Below, in pieces: positions 6,086 to 13,242 of a stretch of DNA of 13,242 bases. The stretch comes from Limnoraphis robusta CS-951 (lineage in GTDB: Bacteria; Cyanobacteriota; Cyanobacteriia; Cyanobacteriales; Microcoleaceae), in NCBI RefSeq assembly GCF_000972705.2, contig NZ_LATL02000049.1, positions 1-13,242 of the forward strand. Direction: 5' to 3'. The notes under the pieces were generated by a model. It searched no databases and was not told the DNA's origin. It saw nothing but the letters and a program-made list of their open reading frames with translations. Position numbers and translations under genes: made by a program. Every line of letters starts with the position of its first letter. Positions within the stretch are counted from its first letter, which is position 1.

Positions 6086-6907
6086 TCAAGGTTGAACCCT
6101 TGGTAAACTGATCGTCGCTTTTACAGGTCGATGATCGCTTTTTTGAGGCGTATCGGGACAATAATCGGCTTCTGGATAGAGGATTTTAGAAGATGCTGAA
6201 CTTGGCTTGATCGGACTAGAGATAAACACAAAATCTAACACTGTATTATAACGACTACTGCAATGAGTCGCGATAATTTGTTGAGGACGAACCCAAGTAA
6301 AAACGTCATTTTCTGTTAATAAGTCATAACCAGAATCCCGTTTATTCTCCCCATTTTTTACATCCCAATCAAAATTATAATCTCCTACCGCAATAATGGG
6401 AAGTTGCTGTTTTTTCGCCCATCGATTTAGTAAACGGGCTTGTTCATGGCGAACTTGATCATTGGTTCGATACAAATGATTCACCATAAATAAAAATTCC
6501 TGTTGGGTTGATTTTACTTGAAAATGTCCGACTAAAGAAGCCCGTACTGATCCACCAATATTGATTTGTTTGAGTTCTTCAATCTTGATGAGATTCAAGT
6601 CATTACTATTATAAACGATTGCCAGTTTATCCGCTTTTCCCGTTGTTCCCAGAAGGGATTTAAAGTCGGCTTTATTATTGACTTCGATAGCGGTTTCAAA
6701 ACGGTTAACCCAAGCCTGATTCTGAACTTCTGAAAATCCCCAAACATCGACCCCTCGAATGGGTTGAATATATTGATTTGCGATATAATCTGGGTCAGCA
6801 TCTCCAGATTCGACATTAAAGCCAATGACTGAGAGTTGAGTCGCAGAGAGACAGCCACTCAGTAGAGTCAAAAGAAAAATCATCAGAGGAATTAATCGAT
6901 ATTGCAT
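6086..6907 (-). CDS. endonuclease/exonuclease/phosphatase-fold lipoprotein
   Basis: A 273-residue secreted lipoprotein with an EEP (DNase I-like) fold. Residues 1-18 form a signal peptide ending in the lipobox LLSGC, with Cys19 as the lipidation site. The metal-dependent phosphodiester-cleaving core is visible in order: GFNVESG (29-35, Asn31), GFSEVQ (57-62, Glu60), KLAIVYN (94-100), VNHLYR (142-147), VGDYNFDW (174-181, Asp176 and Asn178), LDFVF (224-228, Asp225) and SDHRPV (257-262, Asp258-His259). All key EEP residues appear intact, so it should be active outside the cytoplasm, perhaps on nucleic acid or phosphodiesters for phosphate scavenging; the substrate is unknown. It may be co-transcribed with gntK downstream. 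A 158-bp gap separates it from the divergent CYTH gene. Confidence 0.85.
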   Translation of the reverse strand: MQYRLIPLMIFLLTLLSGCLSATQLSVIGFNVESGDADPDYIANQYIQPIRGVDVWGFSEVQNQAWVNRFETAIEVNNKADFKSLLGTTGKADKLAIVYNSNDLNLIKIEELKQINIGGSVRASLVGHFQVKSTQQEFLFMVNHLYRTNDQVRHEQARLLNRWAKKQQLPIIAVGDYNFDWDVKNGENKRDSGYDLLTENDVFTWVRPQQIIATHCSSRYNTVLDFVFISSPIKPSSASSKILYPEADYCPDTPQKSDHRPVKATISLPRVQP

Positions 6908-7065
6908 GATCAGGGTTAAAAAGATTGGGAAATATGATAATCTAATCGAGGAAGATCAATCACGGTCTGAAATCTTGGGCTACAGTTAAACTGATGTGTA
7001 TTGCAGCCGACAAACTCAGCTTCTGAGATCTAGTCTAAATTAGATTAATTCTAAACTATCATCAA
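6908..7065. promoter_or_regulatory. divergent promoter region EEP lipoprotein / CYTH
   Basis: A 158-bp gap between divergent genes. Near the CYTH start is a short palindromic AT stretch (TCTAAATTAGA, about 7034-7044) followed by TTAATTCTAAACT, which could hold a -10 element. No Shine-Dalgarno is visible before either start. No Pho-box-like direct repeat was found by eye. Confidence 0.35.
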
Positions 7066-7550
7066 ATGGGAATTGAAATCGAACGGAAATTTTTAGTCAA
7101 AGATGATCGTTGGCGATCGCTCGCCACCGGTATACTGTATTGTCAGGGCTACATCTCTAGTGAAAATGGCCGAACCGTGCGCGTTAGAATTATTGGAAAT
7201 CAAGGTTATTTAACCATAAAAGGGGCTGGTACAAGTCTAGTTCGATCTGAGTTTGAGTATGTAATTCCGGTTGAAGATGCGGAAGAAATGTTACAGACTT
7301 TGTGCGATCGCCCCTTCATTGAAAAGAAACGACATAAGATTTCTTTTGGGAATTTAATTTGGGAAGTTGATGAATTTTTGGGAGATAATCAAGGTTTAAT
7401 TATAGCAGAAGTTGAACTTTCTGACCCCAATCAAATCATTGAAATTCCCGACTGGATATCAGAAGAAGTCTCTCACGATCCCCGTTATTACAACTCAAAT
7501 TTAGTCAAAAATCCTTACCGTCAATGGGAGGAAACTAAAAATGAAGTTTA

Positions 7551-7551
<1 letters not shown>
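7066..7551 (+). CDS. CYTH-domain triphosphate tunnel metalloenzyme
   Basis: A single-domain CYTH protein of 161 residues. The signature EIERK (Glu4, Glu6, Lys8) begins the tunnel fold. Charged residues expected to line the tunnel follow on alternating strands: Arg39 and Arg41 (VRVRI), Lys52 (TIKG), Glu62 and Glu64 (SEFEY), Lys87-Lys88-Arg89, Glu100 and Asp102 (WEVDEF) and Glu115 and Glu117 (AEVEL). Bacterial single-domain members are usually inorganic triphosphatases acting on tripolyphosphate with a divalent metal; a few are class IV adenylate cyclases. Triphosphatase is the better guess. Length is normal. Two HIP1 octamers lie inside. The TAA stop (7549-7551) touches the left end of a MITE-like element. 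Confidence 0.9.
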
Positions 7552-7692
<141 letters not shown>

Positions 7693-7724
7693 AAAACAGA
7701 AGCACAACAAGAGTGCTATTGAGT

Positions 7725-8300
7725 TTATTTCTCGAATTGCCAGTTATAATTAATTAAACTGGTGAGAATATGATCTTCCCATTCTCCATTAATCATAACA
7801 TAATCTTGACAAAATCCTTCGACACGAAAATCTAAGCGTTTTAACAGCTTTCCACTGCGTTGGTTGTGGGGAATATAAGCCGCAGTAATTCGACGCAAAT
7901 TTAACGTATTAAACACATAATTAATCGCCACTTTTAACGCTTCACTCATGTAGCCTTTTCCCTGTTGAGAAGCGGCTAAACTATACCCCAAGCTACAAGA
8001 ATGAGACATTCCCCGAATAAAATTGGCAAAATTAGCCGATCCGATAATTTCACTCGGGTTTTCTCGATTAAATAAAAACAGTTTACAAGAGCGATCGCCT
8101 TTAAATTCCATCAAACGCTGACTGACTTCACAAAACCAATATTGTTCAGTATAAAACTCCGGTGTTTTCAGGGGTTCAAAAGGGGTTAAATGTTGTTGAT
8201 TTTCTGTATAGTATCGCAGAATTTCAGGAACATCTTCCTTCGTCGCTAAACGAAGAATCAGTCGTGGGGTTTCCAGTTGAGGAGGAGTGAGTTCATCCAT
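7725..8300 (-). CDS. rimJ: RimJ-type N-acetyltransferase
   Basis: GNAT acetyltransferase of 191 residues from ATG 8300; a TTG 18 bases upstream (8318) is less likely. The sequence follows E. coli RimJ closely in layout: TPRLILRLA, YYTENQQHLTPFEP, IIGSANFANFIRG, CSLGYSLAASQQGKGYMSEA with the acetyl-CoA-binding Q-x-x-G-K-G (112-117), then IPHNQRSGKLLKRLDF and NGEWEDHILTSL. RimJ acetylates the N-terminal alanine of ribosomal protein S5 in E. coli, and cyanobacterial members may have broader protein targets. Length matches (about 194 in E. coli). A HIP1 octamer is inside. It is convergent with the CYTH gene and divergent from the RTX gene. No Shine-Dalgarno precedes the start. Confidence 0.88.
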   Translation of the reverse strand: MDELTPPQLETPRLILRLATKEDVPEILRYYTENQQHLTPFEPLKTPEFYTEQYWFCEVSQRLMEFKGDRSCKLFLFNRENPSEIIGSANFANFIRGMSHSCSLGYSLAASQQGKGYMSEALKVAINYVFNTLNLRRITAAYIPHNQRSGKLLKRLDFRVEGFCQDYVMINGEWEDHILTSLINYNWQFEK

Positions 8301-8385
8301 CAATTTTTTTGAATTCAATCATCCGTTTAATTATAAGCTTTTCAAGACGGTGAATGATTGGGGTCAATCTGATCTCATGCTAGAA

Positions 8386-8415
8386 TTGAAAAGGTGACTG
8401 ATTAGAGTTTATAGA
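8386..8415 (+). promoter_or_regulatory. sigma70-type promoter of the RTX gene
   Basis: TTGAAA (8386-8391) and TATAGA (8410-8415) are separated by 18 bases, a good -35/-10 pair. An AGGA ribosome-binding site (8422-8425) lies nine bases before the ATG at 8435, which implies a very short leader. Recognised by pattern only. Confidence 0.5.
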
Positions 8416-8434
8416 TTTTACAGGATAACTTCAA

Positions 8435-9262
8435 ATGGCTGAATTTAATATTTCGGTTTCCTTGGGGAGTGAAAATCCATTTTTCGGAACTCCTGAAAAT
8501 GATATTATAACTGTTGTAACTCCTGAAGATCGAATTTCTTACACCCTGGATGGAGCATTAGGAAATGATCGGATCGAAGGCGGAAATGGAGATGATCGTT
8601 TACTCGGTAATCAAGGAAATGATACATTGCTGGGTTCCCAGGGAAATGATACTCTATTTGGTATGGAGGGAGATGATAATATTAGTCCGGGAGGTGGAAA
8701 TGATTTAATCTTCGGAAATCAAGGTAATGATACTTTTTTCACAACAGGTACAGATGACACTGTATTTGGAGGACAAGATAACGACAGCATTATCGGCGGA
8801 AGTAATAATATTGCCTTTGGAAATTTAGGGAATGATACGATTTCTATTGATGCTGGAAGTACCCTATTCGGCGGACAGGGTAATGATTCTCTAGAGGGTA
8901 TTGCAGGAAATCAAACATTGTCAGGAGATCTAGGTCAAGATACCTTAAGAGGAGGAGGGGGAAATGATCTGTTTCTCATGGGGAATATTGGTGCTGAGAA
9001 TGCAGATATTATTACTGAGTTTGAGATAGGTCAAGATAGAATCGCACTCAGTGGACTAACATTTGAACAATTAGCGATTAGTTCAATTTCACGTTCAGAA
9101 GTGGATAGCATTTTCGGTTCGGGATCTGCTGGGGCTTTTTCTAATAATATCTTACAGATCTTAAAAATTGAAGTAGGCGGACAACTGGTGGCTGTTGTCG
9201 GAGGAGATCAAGTTGACTTTATCAATCAGTTTCAACAGCCTCAAAATTTCACGCTGATTTAA
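8435..9262 (+). CDS. RTX (hemolysin-type) calcium-binding protein
   Basis: A 275-residue, acidic, Gly/Asp/Asn-rich protein without N-terminal signal peptide. From about residue 24 to 184 it is a run of nonapeptide RTX repeats of the form G-x-G-N-D-x-L-x-G (GGNGDDRLLGNQGNDTLLG, then more), which fold into a calcium-stabilised beta roll. The middle copies (about 100-150) are degenerate. The C-terminal part (DIITEFEIGQDRIALSGLTF, then a beta-rich tail) is the usual end of cyanobacterial RTX proteins and probably carries the type I secretion signal. There is no catalytic or toxin domain, so a structural or surface role is more likely than haemolysis. No type I secretion genes lie nearby. Promoter and ribosome-binding site are both visible upstream. 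Confidence 0.9.
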   Translation: MAEFNISVSLGSENPFFGTPENDIITVVTPEDRISYTLDGALGNDRIEGGNGDDRLLGNQGNDTLLGSQGNDTLFGMEGDDNISPGGGNDLIFGNQGNDTFFTTGTDDTVFGGQDNDSIIGGSNNIAFGNLGNDTISIDAGSTLFGGQGNDSLEGIAGNQTLSGDLGQDTLRGGGGNDLFLMGNIGAENADIITEFEIGQDRIALSGLTFEQLAISSISRSEVDSIFGSGSAGAFSNNILQILKIEVGGQLVAVVGGDQVDFINQFQQPQNFTLI

Positions 9263-9298
9263 TTCTAAATCGGGTTTATACTAAATTCCGGTTTTCCT

Positions 9299-9325
9299 GT
9301 AGAGGCGTTGTCTAGAACGTCTCTA
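9299..9325. repeat. GTAG-footed palindrome between convergent genes
   Basis: TAGAGGCGTT (9300-9309) pairs with AACGTCTCTA (9316-9325), ten base pairs with one G-T wobble, around a six-base loop. The 5' foot reads GTAG (9299-9302). It is a sequence relative of the palindrome at 5538-5567 and, like it, sits between convergent genes (RTX and GNAT). No T run follows on either strand. Confidence 0.7.
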
Positions 9326-9370
9326 AAAGTCTCAAAATTGGTCTGACTTGCTCAAACGGATTTCCAACAA

Positions 9371-9808
9371 TTAAATGGAATTATAGGAAGATGTTGGTTT
9401 AACACGCTTCATCAACTTCAATTCTCCCACATCGCTGGTAAACCCTAACTTTTCATAAAAAGGAATCGTTTCCGGTAAACAGACTAACAGAAAAGCCTCG
9501 ATAGATTGTAGCTGCGGATGCTCTAAAATAGATTGTATGAGAGTCTGTCCTAATCCCTGCTTTTGATAAGCCTCATCAACCATCACATCCCAAATCACAG
9601 CCCGATAGATATAATCCGTTAACACCCGAGCAAACCCAATTAACTTTTGATTATCGGTGTTACTCACTCCAATTATCATATCAGAGTGCTGCAACATCTT
9701 TTGAACCTCTTCTAGAGTTCGTCCTTTACCCCACCAAGTTGATTGATAGAGTTGAACTAAATCCTGAACTTGGGACTGATTAAGTTGACTAATGATTTCT
9801 ATATTCAT
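9371..9808 (-). CDS. GNAT-family N-acetyltransferase
   Basis: A compact 145-residue GNAT protein that would transfer an acetyl group from acetyl-CoA to an amine; the substrate is unknown. Motif A is clear: VIWDVMVDEAYQKQGLGQTL (71-90), with the pyrophosphate-binding Q-K-Q-G-L-G. LIGFARVLTDYIYRAVIWDV is the preceding beta pair, and ETIPFYEKLGF (113-123) is the standard C-terminal motif. An aromatic YQSTWWGKGRTLEEV segment near the N-terminus probably shapes the acceptor site. It is not closely similar to RimJ at 7725-8300. It stands alone, convergent with the RTX gene and divergent from cmpA across 589 bp. Confidence 0.88.
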   Translation of the reverse strand: MNIEIISQLNQSQVQDLVQLYQSTWWGKGRTLEEVQKMLQHSDMIIGVSNTDNQKLIGFARVLTDYIYRAVIWDVMVDEAYQKQGLGQTLIQSILEHPQLQSIEAFLLVCLPETIPFYEKLGFTSDVGELKLMKRVKPTSSYNSI

Positions 9809-9900
9809 AGATGAATGTAGTCTCGTTCGGGAAAAGCGTCAATACCGGAAACCATCGATATCATAACCTAGAATGGCACCATGCTCTAGATCTAGGGATG

Positions 9901-9974
9901 ACACGACCCTAACCCATCACACCTACTATATAGACTTGTCAGCGTCGCCCTTGATGTCGTGTAGGTGAGGGGTT
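9901..9974. repeat. REP-like large inverted repeat with alternative stems
   Basis: AACCCATCACACCTAC (9911-9926) is nearly complementary to GTAGGTGAGGGGTT (9961-9974), with one mismatch and a two-base bulge. The overlapping pair ACACGAC (9901-9907) and GTCGTGT (9956-9962) is perfect but cannot form together with the full first stem. GTAG stands at the foot on both strands, as in the other palindrome families here. Its position about 425 bp upstream of cmpA suggests a repeat insertion, not a cmpA leader structure. Confidence 0.6.
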
Positions 9975-10018
9975 TTAATCAGTTTACCTTAAATCCATAA
10001 TAATTTGAACTTAATTAA

Positions 10019-10032
10019 TTAGTTCTCTGTAA
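10019..10032. promoter_or_regulatory. possible CmpR site (TTA-N8-TAA)
   Basis: TTA (10019-10021), eight bases, TAA (10030-10032) fits the TTA-N7/8-TAA motif known for CmpR, the LysR-type activator of cmp operons under low inorganic carbon. The region is AT-rich, so a chance match is quite possible. It is about 365 bp before the cmpA start codon, rather far unless the leader is long. No cmpR gene lies in the window. Confidence 0.25.
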
Positions 10033-10397
10033 CCCATTCTTCCCGATATATAAGTAATAGCTTATCAGTCTGATTGAAAATTAATTGCTCTTTAGGGGTG
10101 ATCAGGTAGTGACTTTTTTAAAAAAACCTGTAAACTTAAAAATTAAGAAAAGTCTTAAATGACTTCCTCTTAGTTTATTCATCATTTTTCAGACCCGCTT
10201 TCATTTTTACTTTTTGAGAATGCCAGGGTAAAACGTCGAAAACGAACCCGCTTCTTGACCCATAAACTTGTCTTTTTTTCAGCTTCGATCTTCTTGTTCT
10301 TTTTTCTTGGAATTAAAGAACGGGAGAAAACTGAAAATATCATCCATAAATTACACAGCCTCATTCAACTTAAAAATACTGGCTGCAAGGAGGTTCT

Positions 10398-11765
10398 ATG
10401 TCCGATTTTAGTCGCCCTCATTCTCGGCGAAGATTTTTGCTAACGGCTGGTGCTTCAGCAATGGGTTCAATTTTCTTGAAAGGGTGTTTAGGGAATCCTC
10501 CTGAACCGAATGCAGGAACTCAAACGACCCCAACAACCCCAGTTCCGGCGGCGAATATTGACCCGGCAATGGCACCAGAAACGACAGCCATCAAGTTAGG
10601 TTTTATTCCCATTGTTGAATCTGCGGCCTTAGTCATTGCCAAAGAAAAAGGCTTTTTTGCGAAGTACGGCATGAGTGATGTTGAACTTTCCAAACAAGCA
10701 AACTGGGCATCTGCAAGAGATAACGTCACCATTGGTTCCCAAGGGGGCGGAATTGACGGCGGACAGTGGCAAATGCCCATGCCTCATTTGATTTCAGAAG
10801 GCATTATTACAGGTGGTCAAAAAGTCCCGATGTATGTTTTAGCGCAGTTAAATACCAATGGAAATGGTGTGGCTATTGCGAAAATTCATACCGGAAAAGG
10901 GCTTAGTGTTAATACCAGTAATGCGGCAGACTATATCAAAAATTTCGCGTCAACCAATGGCCGCAAATTTAAAGCCGCTCACACTTTTCCTAATGTGAAT
11001 CAAGACTTTTGGATTCGTTATTGGTTTGCTGCTGGGGGTGTTGATCCTGATCGAGATATTGACTTACTAGCTGTTCCTCCCGCAGAAACCGTTCAAGGGA
11101 TGCGAAATGGATCAATGGATGCCTTTAGTACGGGCGATCCTTGGCCCTATCGAATTGTTGCGGATGATATTGGTTTTATGGCTTGTATTACTACTGAAAT
11201 GTGGCCATTTCATCCTGAAGAATATCTGGCGCTTCGTGCAGATTGGGTCGATAAAAATCCCAAAGCAACTAAAGCCTTACTCAAAGGTTTGATGGAAGCC
11301 CAACAATGGTGCGATCGCATTGAAAATAGACCCGAATTAGTGCAGATTGTTTCCGGACGAAACTACTTTAATGTTCCCCTGGAAGTGTTGACTCCACCCT
11401 ATGAAGGCAGCTATGAAATGGGCGATCAAAAACCTGCAATTAAAGACTTTAATAAAGGGCCGCTGTATTGGAAAGATCCTGTGGGAAATGTTTCCTATCC
11501 CTATAAAAGTCATGATCTTTGGTTCTTAACTGAAACGATGCGTTGGGGTTTCCACAACAATTATTTCAAAGATTTTGATCAAGTTAGACAGGTAATTGAT
11601 CGGGTAAATCGTGAAGATATTTGGCGAGAAGCAGCCCAAGAAGCAGGGTTTTCAGATATTCCTCAAGGAACATCTCGCGGCGTGGAAAAATTCTTTGATG
11701 GTGTAGAATTCAACCCCGAAAATCCCCAAGCTTACCTCAATAGCCTGAAAGTGAAGCGGATTTAA
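10398..11765 (+). CDS. cmpA: bicarbonate-binding lipoprotein CmpA of ABC transporter
   Basis: Substrate-binding lipoprotein of the BCT1-type high-affinity bicarbonate ABC transporter, 455 residues. It has a twin-arginine-like start (SRRRFLL, 9-15), a hydrophobic segment and the lipobox FLKGC with Cys30, then a Pro/Thr-rich linker to about 60 and the binding domain. It belongs to the NrtA/CmpA/SsuA group. The choice of CmpA over NrtA rests on pocket signatures: NrtA proteins carry TFPGGTHD, CVGEPW and DHPEKAF, whereas this has TFPNVNQD (196-203, Gln202 in place of the nitrate-binding His), STGDPWP (244-250) and FHPEEYL (271-277, Glu275 in place of Lys). Trp103 is shared. These comparisons are from memory of the families. 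AAGGAGG (10387-10393) fixes the start. cmpB follows after 153 bp. A HIP1 octamer lies inside. Confidence 0.87.
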   Translation: MSDFSRPHSRRRFLLTAGASAMGSIFLKGCLGNPPEPNAGTQTTPTTPVPAANIDPAMAPETTAIKLGFIPIVESAALVIAKEKGFFAKYGMSDVELSKQANWASARDNVTIGSQGGGIDGGQWQMPMPHLISEGIITGGQKVPMYVLAQLNTNGNGVAIAKIHTGKGLSVNTSNAADYIKNFASTNGRKFKAAHTFPNVNQDFWIRYWFAAGGVDPDRDIDLLAVPPAETVQGMRNGSMDAFSTGDPWPYRIVADDIGFMACITTEMWPFHPEEYLALRADWVDKNPKATKALLKGLMEAQQWCDRIENRPELVQIVSGRNYFNVPLEVLTPPYEGSYEMGDQKPAIKDFNKGPLYWKDPVGNVSYPYKSHDLWFLTETMRWGFHNNYFKDFDQVRQVIDRVNREDIWREAAQEAGFSDIPQGTSRGVEKFFDGVEFNPENPQAYLNSLKVKRI

Positions 11766-11795
11766 TTCACTTTTTCTGCAAATTCAACTTGCTAT

Positions 11796-11861
11796 CTCTG
11801 AACTTGAGGGGTCAGAGAAGGAAAGAATTGATTGCTTTTTCAACAAAATAATAAGCCCCTC
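11796..11861 (+). promoter_or_regulatory. alternative hairpins between cmpA and cmpB
   Basis: CTCTGA (11796-11801) and TCAGAG (11812-11817) form a perfect 6-bp stem with a ten-base loop. That loop contains GAGGGG (11806-11811), which can instead pair with CCCCTC (11856-11861). The first hairpin may protect the 3' end of cmpA mRNA or partly stop transcription, giving more binding protein than permease, as is usual for ABC operons. Seen: the complementarity. Inferred: the role. Confidence 0.35.
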
Positions 11862-11918
11862 TAATAGTAGCGTCAAACTTGTCAAATTTCAACCCTTAAT
11901 GTTCAAGGAGTTCACAAC

Positions 11919-12764
11919 ATGACAGCTAGTGTTCAAAAGCGGAGTTCTGGAAGTAATCCTACTGATTTCATTCGTTCTTTTTGGGATAAAAATTCTAAAG
12001 ATATTATTCCTCCCTTAATGGGAACTTTAGCCTTTCTTCTCATTTGGCAACTCATTTCTTGGACAGGAATTACACGTTTACCAGGGCCTCTCAGCGTGTG
12101 GACAGACGAACGCACCCGCATTTTGCTGATGTACCCCTTTTATGATCGCGGCGGCTTAGATAAAGGTTTATTTTGGCAAACCTTAGCCAGTTTAATTCGT
12201 GTCGCTCAAGGCTATTCTCTGGCGGCAATTGTTGGAATTAGTACAGGTATTTTAGTGGGAACAAATCCTGTTCTTGACAAAGCTTTAGATCCGATTTTTC
12301 AATTCTTACGAATGGTTGCACCATTGGCGTGGGTTCCCATTGCTTTAGTTGCGCTTCAACAAAACCAACCTGCGGCAATTTTCGTGATCTTTATTACCTG
12401 TGTTTGGCCGATTTTAATCAACACAAAAGAAGGCGTTAAACAAATCCCTGACGATTACAATAACGTAGCCCGTGTTTTACAACTCTCTCGCAAAGAATAT
12501 TATCTCAACATTCTCTTTCCCTCAGCTTTACCCTACATTTTTACTGGGTTGAGAATTGCTATCGGGTTAGCGTGGTTAGCAATTATTGCGGCTGAAATTG
12601 TCATGTCTGGTATTGTCGGAATTGGCTTCTTTATCTGGGATGCTTACCAACAAAACTATATCAGTGACATTCTGTTAGCGGTTGTTTATATCGGGGGTGT
12701 CGGTTTATTGCTGGATCGCAGTGTTGCTTGGTTACAAACTGTGATCATTCCTGGACAAAAATAA
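11919..12764 (+). CDS. cmpB: bicarbonate ABC transporter permease CmpB
   Basis: Inner-membrane permease of the Cmp/Nrt/Ssu (binding-protein-dependent transport) family, 281 residues, near the family's usual length. Hydrophobic segments lie at about 30-50, 92-113, 127-146, 150-168, 207-228 and 249-267. The cytoplasmic EAA-type loop that docks on the ATPase is EGVKQIPDDYNNVARVLQLS (171-190) leading to FPSALPYIFTGLRIAIGLAW (200-219). A polar N-terminus of about 28 residues and a TDERTRILLMYPFYDRGGLD insert (62-81) follow the NrtB/CmpB pattern. AAGGAG (11905-11910) precedes the ATG. The assignment to bicarbonate follows from CmpA; the permease alone could equally be NrtB. The ATPases CmpC and CmpD would be expected downstream, beyond the window and the 90-bp array. 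Confidence 0.87.
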   Translation: MTASVQKRSSGSNPTDFIRSFWDKNSKDIIPPLMGTLAFLLIWQLISWTGITRLPGPLSVWTDERTRILLMYPFYDRGGLDKGLFWQTLASLIRVAQGYSLAAIVGISTGILVGTNPVLDKALDPIFQFLRMVAPLAWVPIALVALQQNQPAAIFVIFITCVWPILINTKEGVKQIPDDYNNVARVLQLSRKEYYLNILFPSALPYIFTGLRIAIGLAWLAIIAAEIVMSGIVGIGFFIWDAYQQNYISDILLAVVYIGGVGLLLDRSVAWLQTVIIPGQK

Positions 12765-12772
12765 TTTTCAAC

Positions 12773-13242
12773 ACAGAAATTCTGTAGGGGCGGGTTCCGA
12801 ATTCACCTTTGTTTCTCAGAAACAATATTGATAAACCCGCCCAATACCCAAAAATTCCCAAAACAGAAATTCTGTAGGGGCGGGTTCCGAATTCACCTTT
12901 GTTTCTCAGAAACAATATTGATAAACCCGCCCAATACCCAAAAATTCCCAAAACAGAAATTCTGTAGGGGCGGGTTCTGAGTTAATATCTGTTTCTCAGA
13001 AATAATATTGATAAACCCGCCCAATACCCAAAAATTCCCAAAACAGAAATTCTGTAGGGGCGGGTTCGGAATTCACCTTTGTTTCTCAGAAATAATATTG
13101 ATAAACCCGCCCAATACCCAAAAATTCCCAAAACAGAAATTCTGTAGGGGCGGGTTCTGAATTCACCTTTGTTTCTCAGAAACAATATTGATAAACCCGC
13201 CCAATACCCAAAAATTCCCAAAACAGAAATTCTGTAGGGGCG
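12773..13242. repeat. 90-bp tandem array of triple-palindrome units
   Basis: Five complete 90-bp copies start at 12773, 12863, 12953, 13043 and 13133; a sixth is cut at the window end. Each unit holds three nested or adjacent palindromes: ACAGAA-A-TTCTGT at the junction; GTAG followed by the 9-bp stem GGGCGGGTT/AACCCGCCC; and within its loop TTGTTTC-TCA-GAAACAA. Copies 1 and 2 look identical; copy 3 differs most (GAGTTAATATC for GAATTCACCTT), and copies 3 and 4 carry an AAACAAT to AAATAAT change that keeps a G-U pair. The array begins nine bases after the cmpB stop codon. The unit is a multiple of three, so long spurious frames cross it. Confidence 0.92.

Larger units (their letters stand above)
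9809..10397. other. 589-bp gene-free region upstream of cmpA
   Basis: No credible gene is seen. Contents in order: a bulged hairpin at 9868-9889 (CTAGAATGG with CCAT-GC-TCTAG), next to a perfect palindrome CTAGATCTAG (9886-9895); a large REP-like inverted repeat (9901-9974); AT-rich DNA with a CmpR-type motif at 10019-10032; inverted ATAAG/CTTAT at 10050-10065; CAGGT (10103-10107) and ACCTG (10126-10130) around TTTTTTAAAAAA; and the palindrome TTAAGA-AAAG-TCTTAA (10143-10158). The cmpA promoter should lie here, but I cannot assign the start site. A perfect NtcA box (GTA-N8-TAC) was not found. Confidence 0.6.

Noticed and set aside
8435..9262. RTX toxin / haemolysin
   Set aside because: Only the calcium-binding repeats and C-terminal region are present; no acyltransferase, toxin domain or secretion genes, so no toxin call is made.
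10000..10397. NtcA binding site upstream of the transporter
   Set aside because: GTA triplets near 10031, 10054, 10107 and 10132 are not followed by TAC after eight bases; no perfect box found.
10182..10443. Overlapping 60-codon frames on both strands before cmpA
   Set aside because: Low-complexity Lys/Arg/Phe-rich translations from AT-rich DNA; one overlaps the strong cmpA ribosome-binding site and start.
10398..11765. nrtA (nitrate/nitrite-binding protein)
   Set aside because: The overall fold fits, but the three NrtA pocket signatures are replaced by CmpA-like ones. Kept as cmpA with the alternative stated.
12745..13221. Minus-strand frames with 30-residue repeats (GIFGYWAGLSILFL)
   Set aside because: The frames stay open only because the unit is 90 bp, a multiple of three. 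Copy 3 carries a stop, one frame runs back into cmpB, and conservation follows the palindromes, not codons.

Overview
This window looks like chromosomal DNA of a filamentous, non-model cyanobacterium of the Planktothrix/Oscillatoria/Microcoleus kind. The evidence is eight perfect HIP1 octamers (GCGATCGC, near 197, 3142, 3802, 4618, 7113, 7304, 8091 and 11311), a PedR-type regulator, a Cmp-type bicarbonate transporter, and intergenic DNA packed with the short G-rich palindromic repeats common in these genomes. The genus is inference. Genes lie singly or in pairs on both strands, separated by repeats.

Layout. 1-110: GC-rich REP-like palindromes. 127-975 (-): a three-helix membrane protein of unknown function. 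1090-1185 (+): an unrecognised 31-residue hydrophobic mini-protein between a leader hairpin and a terminator-like hairpin. 1251-2092: a nested tandem array of hairpin repeats. 2280-3581 (-): hisS. 3586-3778: three kinds of short repeat. 4393-3775 (-): pedR-like regulator followed by a small conserved-looking protein, a probable operon. 4544-5524 (+) and 6048-5563 (-): a PfkB sugar kinase facing a gluconokinase, with a palindrome between them. 6907-6086 (-): a lipoprotein phosphodiesterase/nuclease-fold protein upstream of gntK. 7066-7551 (+): a CYTH triphosphate-tunnel protein whose stop codon abuts a MITE-like element. 8300-7725 (-): rimJ. 8435-9262 (+): an RTX calcium-binding protein. 9808-9371 (-): a GNAT acetyltransferase. 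9809-10397: a long leader region. 10398-12764 (+): cmpA-cmpB, start of the high-affinity bicarbonate transporter. 12773-13242: a 90-bp tandem array running off the window, where cmpC would be expected.

The clearest functional unit is cmpAB. The binding protein would easily be labelled NrtA (nitrate), but its ligand-pocket signatures match CmpA (bicarbonate). The two sugar kinases could feed fructose-6-phosphate and 6-phosphogluconate into central metabolism, though they are convergent and not co-transcribed.

The most unusual feature is the repeat landscape. Several palindromes with unrelated stem sequences carry the same GTAG tetranucleotide at the 5' foot of the stem, as in bacterial REP elements mobilised by RAYT transposases. 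No transposase is visible here. I see no defence system, CRISPR array, prophage, rRNA or tRNA.
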